Below are positions 54,501 to 61,958 of a DNA stretch of 64,000 nt, one piece after another. This DNA comes from Erysipelotrichaceae bacterium (GTDB taxonomy: Bacteria; Bacillota_I; Bacilli_A; Erysipelotrichales; Erysipelotrichaceae), in NCBI GenBank assembly GCA_017428765.1, contig JAFRQF010000025.1, positions 18,187 through 82,186 of the forward strand, read 5' to 3'. The first letter of the stretch is position 1. Every line of letters starts with the position of its first letter. Under the pieces are notes generated by a model. It did not search any database, was not told the origin of the DNA, and worked only from the letters and a program-made list of their open reading frames with translations. The position numbers and the translations under genes were made by a program.

Positions 54501-55172
54501 AGGGAATTGACTGTTGTGATCGAAGATCTCAACGTTTTCTTAAACTATGATGAACAGCACTTTTATAAGCTGACGGACATTTTGAAACGCAAAGGTGCAA
54601 ACATCAGTTTCATCTGTCTTTCATCGAGCACCTTACTGCCGTTCCGGCTTCTCGATCATTTCAAAAACCGCGCTTTGATCGCCTGCCGCGACAGCAACGA
54701 CGTTCCGGCATTCTTCGGCATGAAAAGTGCCTACAAAGGGGATTCTTTCTTCATGAAACAGGAACCGATGAGCTTCGTGCCGATCCTGATCGAAGAAGAG
54801 ATCAAAGAAGAAGTACGCACGCTTCCTTTTCTCAAGCGGCTGCCTGAGATCGTAGTTCCTGAAAGGGAAGGTGACACCTATCTGATCGGCTATGATGTCC
54901 GAAGCAGGGAAAAGATCTTCCTGTCGGGAAAACTGTATGTTTCTTGCGAAGAAGACGGGCTTTCAAGGATCTATCAGACAGCTTATGAGGAAGTCGAAGT
55001 CATCGATAAGGAGAGTTTCCGTAAGATGAGGGAACCGTTTCTGTGGATCGGTCCGGGCATCCGATACCAGCGATCGTTTTCCGTCGATCTGAAAACGGAT
55101 CTCAAAGAAAACGAAGGTTTATTATTCAATGAAGGGAAAAGGATACGTGTGAGGTGCATCGATGAACCATAG
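51555..55172 (+). CDS. EssC-like FtsK/SpoIIIE ATPase of type VII-like secretion
   Basis: The protein has 1205 residues. The N-terminal region (to about 180) looks FHA-like, followed by two membrane segments at about 224-244 and 257-279. The first FtsK/SpoIIIE ATPase domain has an intact Walker A (GATGSGKS, 605-612) and Walker B (LLIVADE, Asp725-Glu726). A further domain after about 895 keeps the EssC D3-like layout (YSLKEDVLICSS, VVIEDLNVF) but has no P-loop. EssC normally carries two or three ATPase domains and runs about 1400-1500 residues, so this is a reduced motor. It is coupled to the genes on both sides by overlaps. Confidence 0.88.
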   Translation: MRYLIIRNGKSHLCASVDERNSFQNEGIEVYYRKGVCYLSCKSGYVLEDGVKICRLAERRYHIESLDGFHSFDLYVYSDDTGAENYGFYQNRDLKISHLDDADIITADPYLQNGSFYLRDGRIDSDLDFSVNERPYEGGRLRQGDRIRILGLCIYYYTDFLYINSFRVRNRIPSYAVKPVCVRYLPMKKENRFCPARQRKGLIIPELKKYEPYEKKQSVDLWRSILPSLIMSLSVFLISALGLHRSISQGKGILDSLAYVISPIAMFLAGVVLPICFHHSEKRREEDAYEKRVTEYLAYLDAYEEDLKGRIDAYVSESRDLYFSLKDLYKDPFYLKKEEEDYLCLSLGFYRQSYAFPYDLSERRIDKRLEKIAHLLSEVGPLPFLLDLKKDRYISFLCKKSEKEHFFLRFLFELAYKHSYEDLSIAVYDDDLSAIGAFYDLPHMYSQGQRLYFDEQRSLQELDLRKLDKPLYLFTKHKIDLKFLNEKIFVLQFCDDERKISRHSKTIVDLTKTNGILYGEEKKSFSYTLEDYDILTRFHELGMHNRSFFPKKQVSFSGLFKDFDIRKSYLESHKKLRADFALSDGHVLYFDLHQSALGPHGLIGGATGSGKSELIISLLLSLCIRYSPDYLQIALIDYKGSGILDSLSHEGRALKHIIASLSNLEGNDPERFIIALKNLCRYRQSVFARISKKALVSISDLDDYLSLGPKNYGFETMAHLLIVADEFAELKKENPQLIRELISIARIGRSLGIHLLLATQKPGGCIDEEIWSNSHFKICLKVLEEKDSQDIIHSKDGAYLRKAGEFLLKTDALVSKCQAIYAKNDVDGNSPYEVGIYRNDLQDDKKISRSAGDSEKECACFIKKIHAVCKELNLSARMLDFRPPEAMERRKLAKGKCIVLGEIDDYLGDKRGLLAYSLKEDVLICSSRRNEVFSLCNTLNENKRDFLFIGRKTISYGYCAGSYLYEETQEILKVFSLLEKTDRELTVVIEDLNVFLNYDEQHFYKLTDILKRKGANISFICLSSSTLLPFRLLDHFKNRALIACRDSNDVPAFFGMKSAYKGDSFFMKQEPMSFVPILIEEEIKEEVRTLPFLKRLPEIVVPEREGDTYLIGYDVRSREKIFLSGKLYVSCEEDGLSRIYQTAYEEVEVIDKESFRKMREPFLWIGPGIRYQRSFSVDLKTDLKENEGLLFNEGKRIRVRCIDEP

Positions 55173-55398
55173 GATATCGTTTCGGCTGATGGAAGCCGTA
55201 AGCGGCGATACAATGGAGGTCTTTCTGGATGAAAGACTGTCATTTAATGAGAATTTTAAGATGCTGAAAAGCCTCTGTGACAAAGATTACACTAAAGCGG
55301 AAGTCTATGATCCTTATAAAAAAGTATTCCTTGACAGGAATACCTCGTTAAGTGAATTCGGGTTTCAGGGATTCGTCTTTCTGAAACTGTTTCTCTAG
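55162..55398 (+). CDS. Small YukD/EsaB-like (ubiquitin-fold) protein candidate
   Basis: The 78-residue protein has a beta-rich pattern (ISFRLMEAVSGDTMEVFLDE, then a helix, then KAEVYDPYKKVFLDRNTSLSEFGFQGFVFLKLFL) that fits a ubiquitin-like fold. The size and position next to essC match YukD/EsaB, but sequence identity is not obvious. The start overlaps the essC end by 11 bp, with GAGGTG as SD. Its stop codon shares the palindromic CTAG with the stop of the convergent gene. Confidence 0.6.
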   Translation: MNHRISFRLMEAVSGDTMEVFLDERLSFNENFKMLKSLCDKDYTKAEVYDPYKKVFLDRNTSLSEFGFQGFVFLKLFL

Positions 55399-56240
55399 TC
55401 TTGTGCTCCCTGATAAGACAGAGTATACATGACGATCTCGGCATCGGCATTGAACCTTGCGTCACTCGTCTTGCGGCCAAGGCCGGTGGTGATATCCAGG
55501 GTGACGCCGTTACGGGTCGTCTTGCCGCGGAAGTATTTCTTGCATCCGTATTCTCTGTCAAAGGAAGAAAGGATCGGGAAGAAGATCTGACCGCCTAAGG
55601 AATGTCCGCTCAGCAGCATATCGACATTGTAGCCTAAGATCGAATCGAAGATGTCGGGGCAATGGGATACGGCGATCGAATAGTAATTGGCATTGCTGTT
55701 AAGAAAAGCTGCCGCCAGATCGATGTTTCCCTGATAGAGCGAATCGATGCCGGTAAGATTGATGTAGGAAGACCTGTCAAGACAGATCTGTACCGATTCG
55801 TTGTTCAGTACTTTGAAGCCGGCGGATGCATAGATCGCATCGACGCTTTCTTTCATGAAATGGTCTTCATCGCCATAGACCGCATATTTGCCATACGGCG
55901 CATGTAAGCCTTGTAAAAGGGCACTCAGATGAGCGATCTGTTCCTGGGATGGCCTGTCATCATGATCGAGCAGGTCACCGCCGAAGACGATGATGTCCGG
56001 CTTGAAGGAATCGATCGCTGAAACAAAGGATGAGACATACGCTTCATCAAGAAAACGGTTGAGTTTGATATCGCTGAAATAGGCGATCAGTAAGCCATCG
56101 CATCCTTCATGGATCTTTTCGGAAGAAAGATATTCTTCCCGTATCCTGAACTGTTTCGTATTGACTTTGAGGGCATTATAAAAACAGCCTGCTATGAAGA
56201 CTGCGACCAAGGCAAAGACGATAAGAAGCTTTTTGACCAT
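55395..56240 (-). CDS. Metallophosphoesterase-fold protein with degenerate metal site
   Basis: The 281-residue protein has an N-terminal hydrophobic segment with a possible lipobox (VFIAGC), so it is membrane-attached and outward-facing. The family pattern is readable, but ligands are missing: SDxH is SDIK, GNHD is GDED and GHTHGGQ is GHSLGGQ. GGDLLD and SHCPD are kept. It is probably a binding protein or an enzyme with an altered centre. The start MVKKLL has TATAAT exactly 6 bp upstream and no SD. It is convergent with the type VII-like locus, sharing a CTAG. Confidence 0.8.
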   Translation of the reverse strand: MVKKLLIVFALVAVFIAGCFYNALKVNTKQFRIREEYLSSEKIHEGCDGLLIAYFSDIKLNRFLDEAYVSSFVSAIDSFKPDIIVFGGDLLDHDDRPSQEQIAHLSALLQGLHAPYGKYAVYGDEDHFMKESVDAIYASAGFKVLNNESVQICLDRSSYINLTGIDSLYQGNIDLAAAFLNSNANYYSIAVSHCPDIFDSILGYNVDMLLSGHSLGGQIFFPILSSFDREYGCKKYFRGKTTRNGVTLDITTGLGRKTSDARFNADAEIVMYTLSYQGAQD

Positions 56241-56246
56241 ACTGTA

Positions 56247-56252
56247 ATTATA
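56247..56252 (-). promoter_or_regulatory. -10 element of the metallophosphoesterase-like gene, leaderless-type
   Basis: TATAAT on the minus strand ends 6 bp before the ATG (56238-56240), with no SD. Confidence 0.6.
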
Positions 56253-56411
56253 GCTTAATTGATTCACATAATTTAACATCATTCAAACATAAAATCTCTC
56301 AACATCATTTCGTATCATGAAGATGCAAGGAAAGTGAGGCCTTGCCGATACCAGCCCCCAATTTCATTAATGTATCGTAAATATTTATCCCCTTAAATAA
56401 TCTTAAGACTG

Positions 56412-56436
56412 GCTCCGTGGAAGGAGCCTTTCTTAT
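56412..56436 (+). terminator. Orphan hairpin terminator
   Basis: GGCTCC/GGAGCC with a 6-nt loop, then TTTCTTAT. No protein-coding gene ends just upstream on this strand; the 210 bp from 56241 to 56450 hold no credible reading frame. A short RNA ending here is possible. Confidence 0.5.
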
Positions 56437-56444
56437 GCTAGAAT
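56436..56444 (+). promoter_or_regulatory. Extended -10 of the DUF4015 gene, leaderless-type
   Basis: TGCTAGAAT (TGn plus TAGAAT) ends 6 bp before the GTG start at 56451. The GGGG next to the GTG is too close to act as an SD. Confidence 0.55.
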
Positions 56445-56450
56445 GAAGGG

Positions 56451-58100
56451 GTGAAGAAACGTAAGAAAAAAAGAAGATTGAAGAAAAATCTGATCATAAT
56501 TCTGGCTTTCCTGTTGCTTGTCAGCATCGGCGGACTTGTTTTTCTGATACGTGATTATATCGAAGGAAACAAGACCTCTCCTTATTATCTGGCGGGGGAT
56601 CATCCAAGTCTTGTCATCAACGACAAACAGGGCGTCGGCCATGACTTCGTCAGAGGAAGCAAGGTCGATATCAAAAATAAGAAAGTGATAGTCGATGATG
56701 TCGAATACCGTCAGTTTGAAATGGATGGGATCACTTATCTTGTAAGTGAGGATATCCTGGTCATGGATCGTCGGGATTGCGTGAAGGAAAGCACGGTCTA
56801 CGCCTTACGGGACCACGTTTTAAGTAAGGATGCCGGGGATTTTCATATCAGCGGTTTCGTCAAGAAAAAAGATGAACTTGCGATCACCGGCTATCATGAA
56901 CTGTTAAATGACGGAACTGTCGATCATTATGAGGTCAACGGGCAGGGTTACATCCCGGCAAGGTATGTGGCTGAAAGCTACTATGAGACCAAACTCGATG
57001 ATTCGATCTATGCCGATGTCTATTACGGACAGGGCGGCGATCCAAGAGCGATCGACTACTACGAAAAGGAAGACTTCACCCCAAGGACTAAGATGCCCGA
57101 GCAGGTCAATGCCTTATATATCAATGCCGAAGCGATCGAAAGTGCGGATGCCTATATCGAAGTGGCGAATGAGTGTCCGGGGATCAATGCGTTCGTCGTT
57201 GATATCAAAGACTGCTACGTCGATACGCAGCTTGCCTATGATTCGCCGGTAATGAAGACCTATGCGCCTTCGACTTACAATATCCCGAACGATTATGACT
57301 CGTATAAAGAAAATGTGAAGAAATTAAAAGATGCCGGATACTATCTGATCGGACGTATCACGGCATTCAAGGACGATTCTTTTGCGGTCGATAACCCTGA
57401 GGAAGCTTTGATGTATGAAGGCTCCTTATACCGCTATGGTGCAGTCAGATGGCCAAGCATCTTCTCAAGGAAGATGTGGGAGTATGATGTGGCTCTGGCT
57501 CTGGAAGCGGCAAATGAGATGGGTTTTGATGAGATACAGTTTGACTATGTGCGTCTGCCGGAAGATGTCGAAGATGTGGAATTAAGAAACACCTATGACG
57601 AGACAAGAGGCCAGGCGATCACCAATTTCCTTCGCTATGCGGCCGAATTCCTGCATGATCAGGGGATCTATGTCTCTGCCGATGTGTTTGGCGAGATCAG
57701 CGGAGACGATGATACTGGCTTCTCGGCTTTCGTATCCTATTACGGACAGTTCTGGCCGGCCATCTCCAACGCTGCGGATGCGATCTCCTCGATGCCGTAT
57801 CCCGATCACTTCTCTGCCTATGCCTATGGCATCGAAGCACCATGGTACGAACCGGGCGAGCTGATGTACCGCTGGGGCAAAGCGACGTATTACGCACAGG
57901 AAAAGACCTACGATGCGGCAAAATGCCGTACCTGGATCATGGCCCAGGATTCCGATCCTTATGAAGTCTACTATGATCCGGGATTCATTCAGCAGCAGAT
58001 ACAGGGCTTGCGGAATGCCGGAGTCTGTGACGGCTATATGACCTGGAGCGCTTCTTCCAATCTGAACCGCTACTGGCACTATTCGTCCGTGCTGGATTGA
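56451..58100 (+). CDS. DUF4015-type putative glycoside hydrolase, membrane-anchored
   Basis: The 549-residue protein has a very basic N-terminus (KKRKKKRRLKK) followed by one membrane segment (LIIILAFLLLVSIGGLVFLI), so the body is outside. The C-terminal two-thirds is the DUF4015 TIM-barrel-like domain: INAFVVDIKDCYV, IGRITAFKDDSFA, DEIQFDYVRLPED, VSADVFGEI and a C-terminal MTWSASS. The catalytic role in cell-wall or polysaccharide metabolism is inferred only. The GTG start lies 6 bp after an extended -10. The 3' end overlaps the convergent mnmM gene by 22 bp. Confidence 0.85.
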   Translation: MKKRKKKRRLKKNLIIILAFLLLVSIGGLVFLIRDYIEGNKTSPYYLAGDHPSLVINDKQGVGHDFVRGSKVDIKNKKVIVDDVEYRQFEMDGITYLVSEDILVMDRRDCVKESTVYALRDHVLSKDAGDFHISGFVKKKDELAITGYHELLNDGTVDHYEVNGQGYIPARYVAESYYETKLDDSIYADVYYGQGGDPRAIDYYEKEDFTPRTKMPEQVNALYINAEAIESADAYIEVANECPGINAFVVDIKDCYVDTQLAYDSPVMKTYAPSTYNIPNDYDSYKENVKKLKDAGYYLIGRITAFKDDSFAVDNPEEALMYEGSLYRYGAVRWPSIFSRKMWEYDVALALEAANEMGFDEIQFDYVRLPEDVEDVELRNTYDETRGQAITNFLRYAAEFLHDQGIYVSADVFGEISGDDDTGFSAFVSYYGQFWPAISNAADAISSMPYPDHFSAYAYGIEAPWYEPGELMYRWGKATYYAQEKTYDAAKCRTWIMAQDSDPYEVYYDPGFIQQQIQGLRNAGVCDGYMTWSASSNLNRYWHYSSVLD

Positions 58101-58621
58101 CTTTTATAGATGATATAGGTGATGGGAGAATCCATCTTATCCTGATGATAAGCTTCAAGTATCTGAAGCTTATTTTTCTTTATGAAGTCATCAAGAAGAT
58201 AATACTCGTCATATCCGCCGATCTGACGAAGATAGAAGGTGATGATAATATATCCCTTCTTTCTGAGCAGGCCATACGCCTTCCTGAAAGCCTTCAATGA
58301 CTCGTCTTTCTGCGTAAAGGTCTTTTCATCGGAACCGGGCAGATAACCGAGGTTGAATATGAACAATGAAGCCTCATCCTTTTTCACATAAAGATCGACA
58401 TCGCCATGGCTCGCATGATGGAATTCGATGTTGTCAAAATCTTTCGTCTTTTCTTTCGAGCGGCGCAAAGCTTCTTGAGAGATATCAAAGGCGATGACTT
58501 TACCGGCAAGTCCTGCCAGGAAAAGCGTGTCGTTGCCGTTTCCTGCCGTCATGTCGACGACGGTATCCGTTTTGCCGATCAGGGGCTTTATGTATTTGTG
58601 AATGAAGGTATTGTTATTCAT
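58079..58621 (-). CDS. mnmM: SAM-dependent methyltransferase of the YtqB/MnmM family
   Basis: The 180-residue Rossmann methyltransferase has VVDMTAGNGNDTLFLA as the SAM-binding motif, VIAFDISQEAL, NLGYLPGSD and a late YHQDKMDSPITYIIYK segment. B. subtilis YtqB (MnmM) methylates nm5s2U to mnm5s2U at the wobble position of tRNAs, and its operon partner is YtqA (MnmL). The same pair occurs here, overlapping by 8 bp, which supports the assignment. The SD is AGGGAAGG. Confidence 0.85.
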   Translation of the reverse strand: MNNNTFIHKYIKPLIGKTDTVVDMTAGNGNDTLFLAGLAGKVIAFDISQEALRRSKEKTKDFDNIEFHHASHGDVDLYVKKDEASLFIFNLGYLPGSDEKTFTQKDESLKAFRKAYGLLRKKGYIIITFYLRQIGGYDEYYLLDDFIKKNKLQILEAYHQDKMDSPITYIIYKSQSSTDE

Positions 58622-59552
58622 AGAGCCTTCCCTGATAGGTGTCGTTCTTACGCATGAGCTTGTCGATGTCGTTTAAGATGGTCGTCTTGTTGAGCAGCCA
58701 CGCCGGCGTGATCAGATCTTCCTTGATCGGATCGCCGGTGAGACGTTCCACGATGATCTCCGGCGGCAGCAGTTCGAGCTGTCTTACCACAAGATCGATG
58801 TATTCTTCCCTGGAGATCAGCTCAAAAGGCTTTTCTTCATACATTTCCGCAAGTTTCGTGCTTTTGATGACGTGTAACATGTGGATCTTGATGGCCTCAA
58901 AGGGCAGATGAGCGATGTCTTTCACCGTCTGCAGCATGCCTTCCTTGTCTTCAAAAGGCAGACCGTCCATGACGTGGACGCAGGTCTTGATCGACGTCTT
59001 CTCAAGACGGTATAAGGCTTCTTTGAGATCATTGAAGTCATAGCAGCGGTTGATGATCCTTCCGATTTCATCGTTCGATGTCTGTAAGCCCAGTTCGAGC
59101 CATACCGGTTTGATCTTAGCCATCGCATCAAGGTAATCGATGACATCTTCTTCAAGGCAGTCACATCTTGTAGCGATCGAGACTTCGGCGACCTCGTCCA
59201 TTTCAAAGAACGGAGCGCTCATCGCTTTGATCTTTTCCAGAGGCCCGTAGGTATTGGAAAAAGACTGGAAATAGGGGATGTACAAGGAATCCGGCCATTT
59301 ACGGTCCATGACTTTCTTATTTGTCTCGTATTGTTCCAATATGGATCTGGTCAGTGCAAGATTGGAGTCACCGCTGCCGGCTTGCGAACAGAAGATGCAG
59401 CCGCCTGTGCCTTTTGTCCCGTCGCGGTTCGGGCAGGTGAAACCGCCGTCAAGGATGACTTTGGATACCTTGCGCTTGTATGTGGTCTTGAGATAGTAAT
59501 TGAACGTATGATAACGTTTCTCGTTGAATGAATATCTGAACGGATTTTCCAT
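58614..59552 (-). CDS. mnmL: Radical SAM protein of the YtqA/MnmL (TIGR01212) family
   Basis: The 312-residue protein has KVILDGGFTCPNRDGTKGTGGCIFC, which holds the three cluster cysteines in the spaced pattern of this radical SAM branch, followed by YFQSFSNTYGP and LGLQTSND. It would act with MnmM in tRNA wobble uridine modification (cmnm5 to nm5 conversion). It begins right after a terminator hairpin and lacks a clear SD; a weak TCTGAT lies 6 bp before the ATG. Confidence 0.88.
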   Translation of the reverse strand: MENPFRYSFNEKRYHTFNYYLKTTYKRKVSKVILDGGFTCPNRDGTKGTGGCIFCSQAGSGDSNLALTRSILEQYETNKKVMDRKWPDSLYIPYFQSFSNTYGPLEKIKAMSAPFFEMDEVAEVSIATRCDCLEEDVIDYLDAMAKIKPVWLELGLQTSNDEIGRIINRCYDFNDLKEALYRLEKTSIKTCVHVMDGLPFEDKEGMLQTVKDIAHLPFEAIKIHMLHVIKSTKLAEMYEEKPFELISREEYIDLVVRQLELLPPEIIVERLTGDPIKEDLITPAWLLNKTTILNDIDKLMRKNDTYQGRLYE

Positions 59553-59563
59553 AACGGTATCAG

Positions 59564-59588
59564 AAAAGACAGATCGCTCTGTCTTTTT
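59564..59588. terminator. Terminator between UMF1 transporter and mnmL
   Basis: AAAGACAGA/TCTGTCTTT with a 4-nt loop and T tracts on both strands. In the minus direction it ends the transporter transcript just before mnmL. Confidence 0.8.
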
Positions 59589-59593
59589 ATTGA

Positions 59594-60955
59594 TTATTGA
59601 ATATCACCTTTCGATGCATCGGATTGCGGGAATCTGTCCGCGATCCTCAACAGGATGAAGCCCAGTAAGAAGAAGATACACAGCATGGCGACAGCCAGGT
59701 TGATGCTTCCGACTTCAAAGGCCTTGCCAAACAGATTCAACGCCATCTTGCCGGTCTCAGGATCGCCCTTGGCGGTGACGATACCGATGACCAGGGAACC
59801 GAAGACCGATGCGCCTTTGGAGAAGATATCATAAAGTCCGAAGTATTCGCCGGAGTTCTCATCCGGGATGATCCTGGAATAGTAGCTTCTGGAAAGCGAC
59901 TGGATGGAGCCCTGGAAACAGCCGACGATGAAGGCCAGGATGGCAAAGTCGAGCATCGTGTTGATGAAAAGACCATAGAGGCTTCCTACGAAGTAACCGC
60001 CGATACAGACCGACAGAAGGGTGATCGTCTTGTATTTCTTGGACAGTCTTGCGAAGACCAGAGAACCGATCCAGGCAACGACCTGCGTCAGAAGAAGGAA
60101 GATGATCAGAAGGATGTCGTTGTTAAGACCGACCGCCTTACCGATGGTGACACAGTTGTCGATGATCGTTCCGACACCGTCGATGTAAAGGAAGAAGGCG
60201 AGCAGGAAGAAGAAGACTTTCTTATCCTGTCTGATGATCCTTGCGATGGTAGTCAGGATCTTTTTGAAAGCGGCTGCGATATGCGGCTTGCCTTCGACGT
60301 AATTGATCTGTTTGTAGTTTTTAAGAAGCGGCATCGTGACCATCAGCCACCAGCAACCGGTGATCGCAAAGGCCAGGATCTTGGATAAAGATTCGGAGAT
60401 GATGTTTAACATCAGCGGGCCAAGCGCCGCACAAGCCAGAGACAGCGTGAACGGGATGCAGGAGCCGATATAGCCCCAGGCATAGCCATAGGCGGAAACG
60501 GCATCTGATCTTTCGTCCGTTGTGACATCGTTGAGCATCGAGTCATAGAACGTCAAAGATGCCGAATAGAAGAGCCTTGTCAGCATGTACATGAGCGTAA
60601 AGACGACCCAGTTCCAGGCAAAGCCGGTGATGATACACATGGTGACACCGATGAATACCGCGCTCTGGAACAGGATCTTCCTGGTATCCTTGTGATCGGC
60701 GATGGCACCCAAAGCCGGTCCGACGAGAACGAGTATCACGGTGACGCCCGCCTGTACGTAGCCCCACATGGAAGTCGCCGTCAGCTGGTTGGCTCCGGTG
60801 GCTAAGACGAGGTTGGAGAACCATACTGGGACAAGGGAACACGCCAGCATCGTAAAGGCGGAATTTCCTACGTCATACAATACCCAGGAGAATTCTTCCG
60901 GGGTCAGATCCTTGAAGATCTTGGACTGATTCAGTTTTTTGAATAAGCCGTTCAT
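59594..60955 (-). CDS. UMF1 (Atg22-like) family MFS transporter
   Basis: The 453-residue protein has 12 membrane segments. EEFSWVLYDVGNSAFTML at the N-terminus and PALGAIADHKDTRKIL in the first cytoplasmic loop are typical of the UMF1 branch related to the yeast vacuolar effluxer Atg22. QGSIQSLSRSYYSRIIPDENSGEYFGLYDI in the second half is also diagnostic. The substrate is unknown, perhaps amino acids. The SD is AAGGAG. Confidence 0.9.
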   Translation of the reverse strand: MNGLFKKLNQSKIFKDLTPEEFSWVLYDVGNSAFTMLACSLVPVWFSNLVLATGANQLTATSMWGYVQAGVTVILVLVGPALGAIADHKDTRKILFQSAVFIGVTMCIITGFAWNWVVFTLMYMLTRLFYSASLTFYDSMLNDVTTDERSDAVSAYGYAWGYIGSCIPFTLSLACAALGPLMLNIISESLSKILAFAITGCWWLMVTMPLLKNYKQINYVEGKPHIAAAFKKILTTIARIIRQDKKVFFFLLAFFLYIDGVGTIIDNCVTIGKAVGLNNDILLIIFLLLTQVVAWIGSLVFARLSKKYKTITLLSVCIGGYFVGSLYGLFINTMLDFAILAFIVGCFQGSIQSLSRSYYSRIIPDENSGEYFGLYDIFSKGASVFGSLVIGIVTAKGDPETGKMALNLFGKAFEVGSINLAVAMLCIFFLLGFILLRIADRFPQSDASKGDIQ

Positions 60956-60976
60956 AAATCCTAACTCCTTAAATAA

Positions 60977-61831
60977 CTAAATGATCTTTTCTGGTATATA
61001 ATTCAATTCTTCTTCATACGGAAGGACTTGGATATCGTCATCTTCCGGATCGAAATCATGGTCAAAGTAGGCACAGAGCTCGCTTCCGTTTTCCAAGGCA
61101 TTCATCAGATCTTCCGCCAGTTTCGGATAGATCTCCAATGCGTTGGCACGAAGTTTATCGAGGCGCAGATTGGAATCTCTGCAGGAAGGAAGCTCACTGG
61201 TCTGTACGAGCAGATCGCGGTAAGCTTTCAATCCGAGCCTGTTAAGTATACTTGCGTAAGCCTTCCTCTTGAAGTCGGAATGGCAGACCAGGGCATGGAT
61301 CAGGAAATGGTGATAGCGGCAGGTGCGGTAGATCTCTTTGCCGCTGAACGGAAGGAAACGGGCGATGATCGCCGCATCTTTCTTGTCCGGTTTCAGGGAT
61401 TCGGCGCGGTCGGTAAAGGCGACGTTGCGGCCATCCTGGCGCATCATATGTCCGTCATATTCGGCTTCGATCTTGTTGTGGGAAAGATCCGGGGTGAGGG
61501 CATCCTTGCGGTTGACATAGCCGTGGCATTGGGAATCCAGCGTGTAGTGGGAAAGAAAACCGAGGATATATGATAACATGGCCTCCTTGTCGTCGGGGTT
61601 TTCGTTATAGACTTTCACGCAATGCGAAAAGAATTCTCTGCCGGGCTTATGATGCATGGCTGTGCCGTATCTCGGCAATTCCTTATGGGCCAGATCATAG
61701 AAAAGGATATCCGGCCCGTGGACACCGAAGTCGTAGATCTCACGATGATTGTTGACAGCGTTTTGAAGTTCAGATGGAAGCGTCTTGATGCAGTCGCTTC
61801 CGAAACGCCAATGTGCATAAGTTGTAGGCAT
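60977..61831 (-). CDS. Zinc-dependent phospholipase C-like protein
   Basis: The 284-residue protein begins MPTTYAHWRFG, the start motif of the zinc-dependent PLC domain family. Metal-binding histidines follow in DFGVHGPDILFYD, GTAMHHKPGREFFSHC, GFLSHYTLDSQCHGYV and IEAEYDGHMM. There is no signal peptide, so it is probably cytosolic, unlike toxin PLCs; the substrate is unknown. The longer upstream frame is rejected in favour of this motif start. An extended TAAAAT -10 lies 11 bp upstream and would leave a leader of only 4-5 nt. It is 21 bp upstream of the UMF1 gene. Confidence 0.85.
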   Translation of the reverse strand: MPTTYAHWRFGSDCIKTLPSELQNAVNNHREIYDFGVHGPDILFYDLAHKELPRYGTAMHHKPGREFFSHCVKVYNENPDDKEAMLSYILGFLSHYTLDSQCHGYVNRKDALTPDLSHNKIEAEYDGHMMRQDGRNVAFTDRAESLKPDKKDAAIIARFLPFSGKEIYRTCRYHHFLIHALVCHSDFKRKAYASILNRLGLKAYRDLLVQTSELPSCRDSNLRLDKLRANALEIYPKLAEDLMNALENGSELCAYFDHDFDPEDDDIQVLPYEEELNYIPEKII

Positions 61832-61958
61832 ATCTAAAGAATATTTTATCACATAATCTGAAAAGGCTTTCATAATAATGACAGGCTGCGGTCATTTGAA
61901 TTGCGAAGCAGGGTAGCCGGTGCTAACATGGATTTACAAAAAAGGAGAAAAACAACAT

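Noticed and set aside
49079..55398. Prophage or conjugative module
   Set aside because: The FtsK-type ATPase might suggest conjugation, but there are no relaxase, phage structural or replication genes, and the WXG100 partners point to secretion.
59540..59560. Leaderless promoter for mnmL (TCTGAT 6 bp before the ATG)
   Set aside because: The hexamer is a weak match and overlaps the preceding terminator, so it is not counted among the leaderless set.
61832..61848. Leaderless start for the phospholipase C-like gene
   Set aside because: A weak TATTCT lies at 6 bp, but a better extended TAAAAT lies at 11 bp and predicts a 4-5 nt leader. Ambiguous, so not counted.
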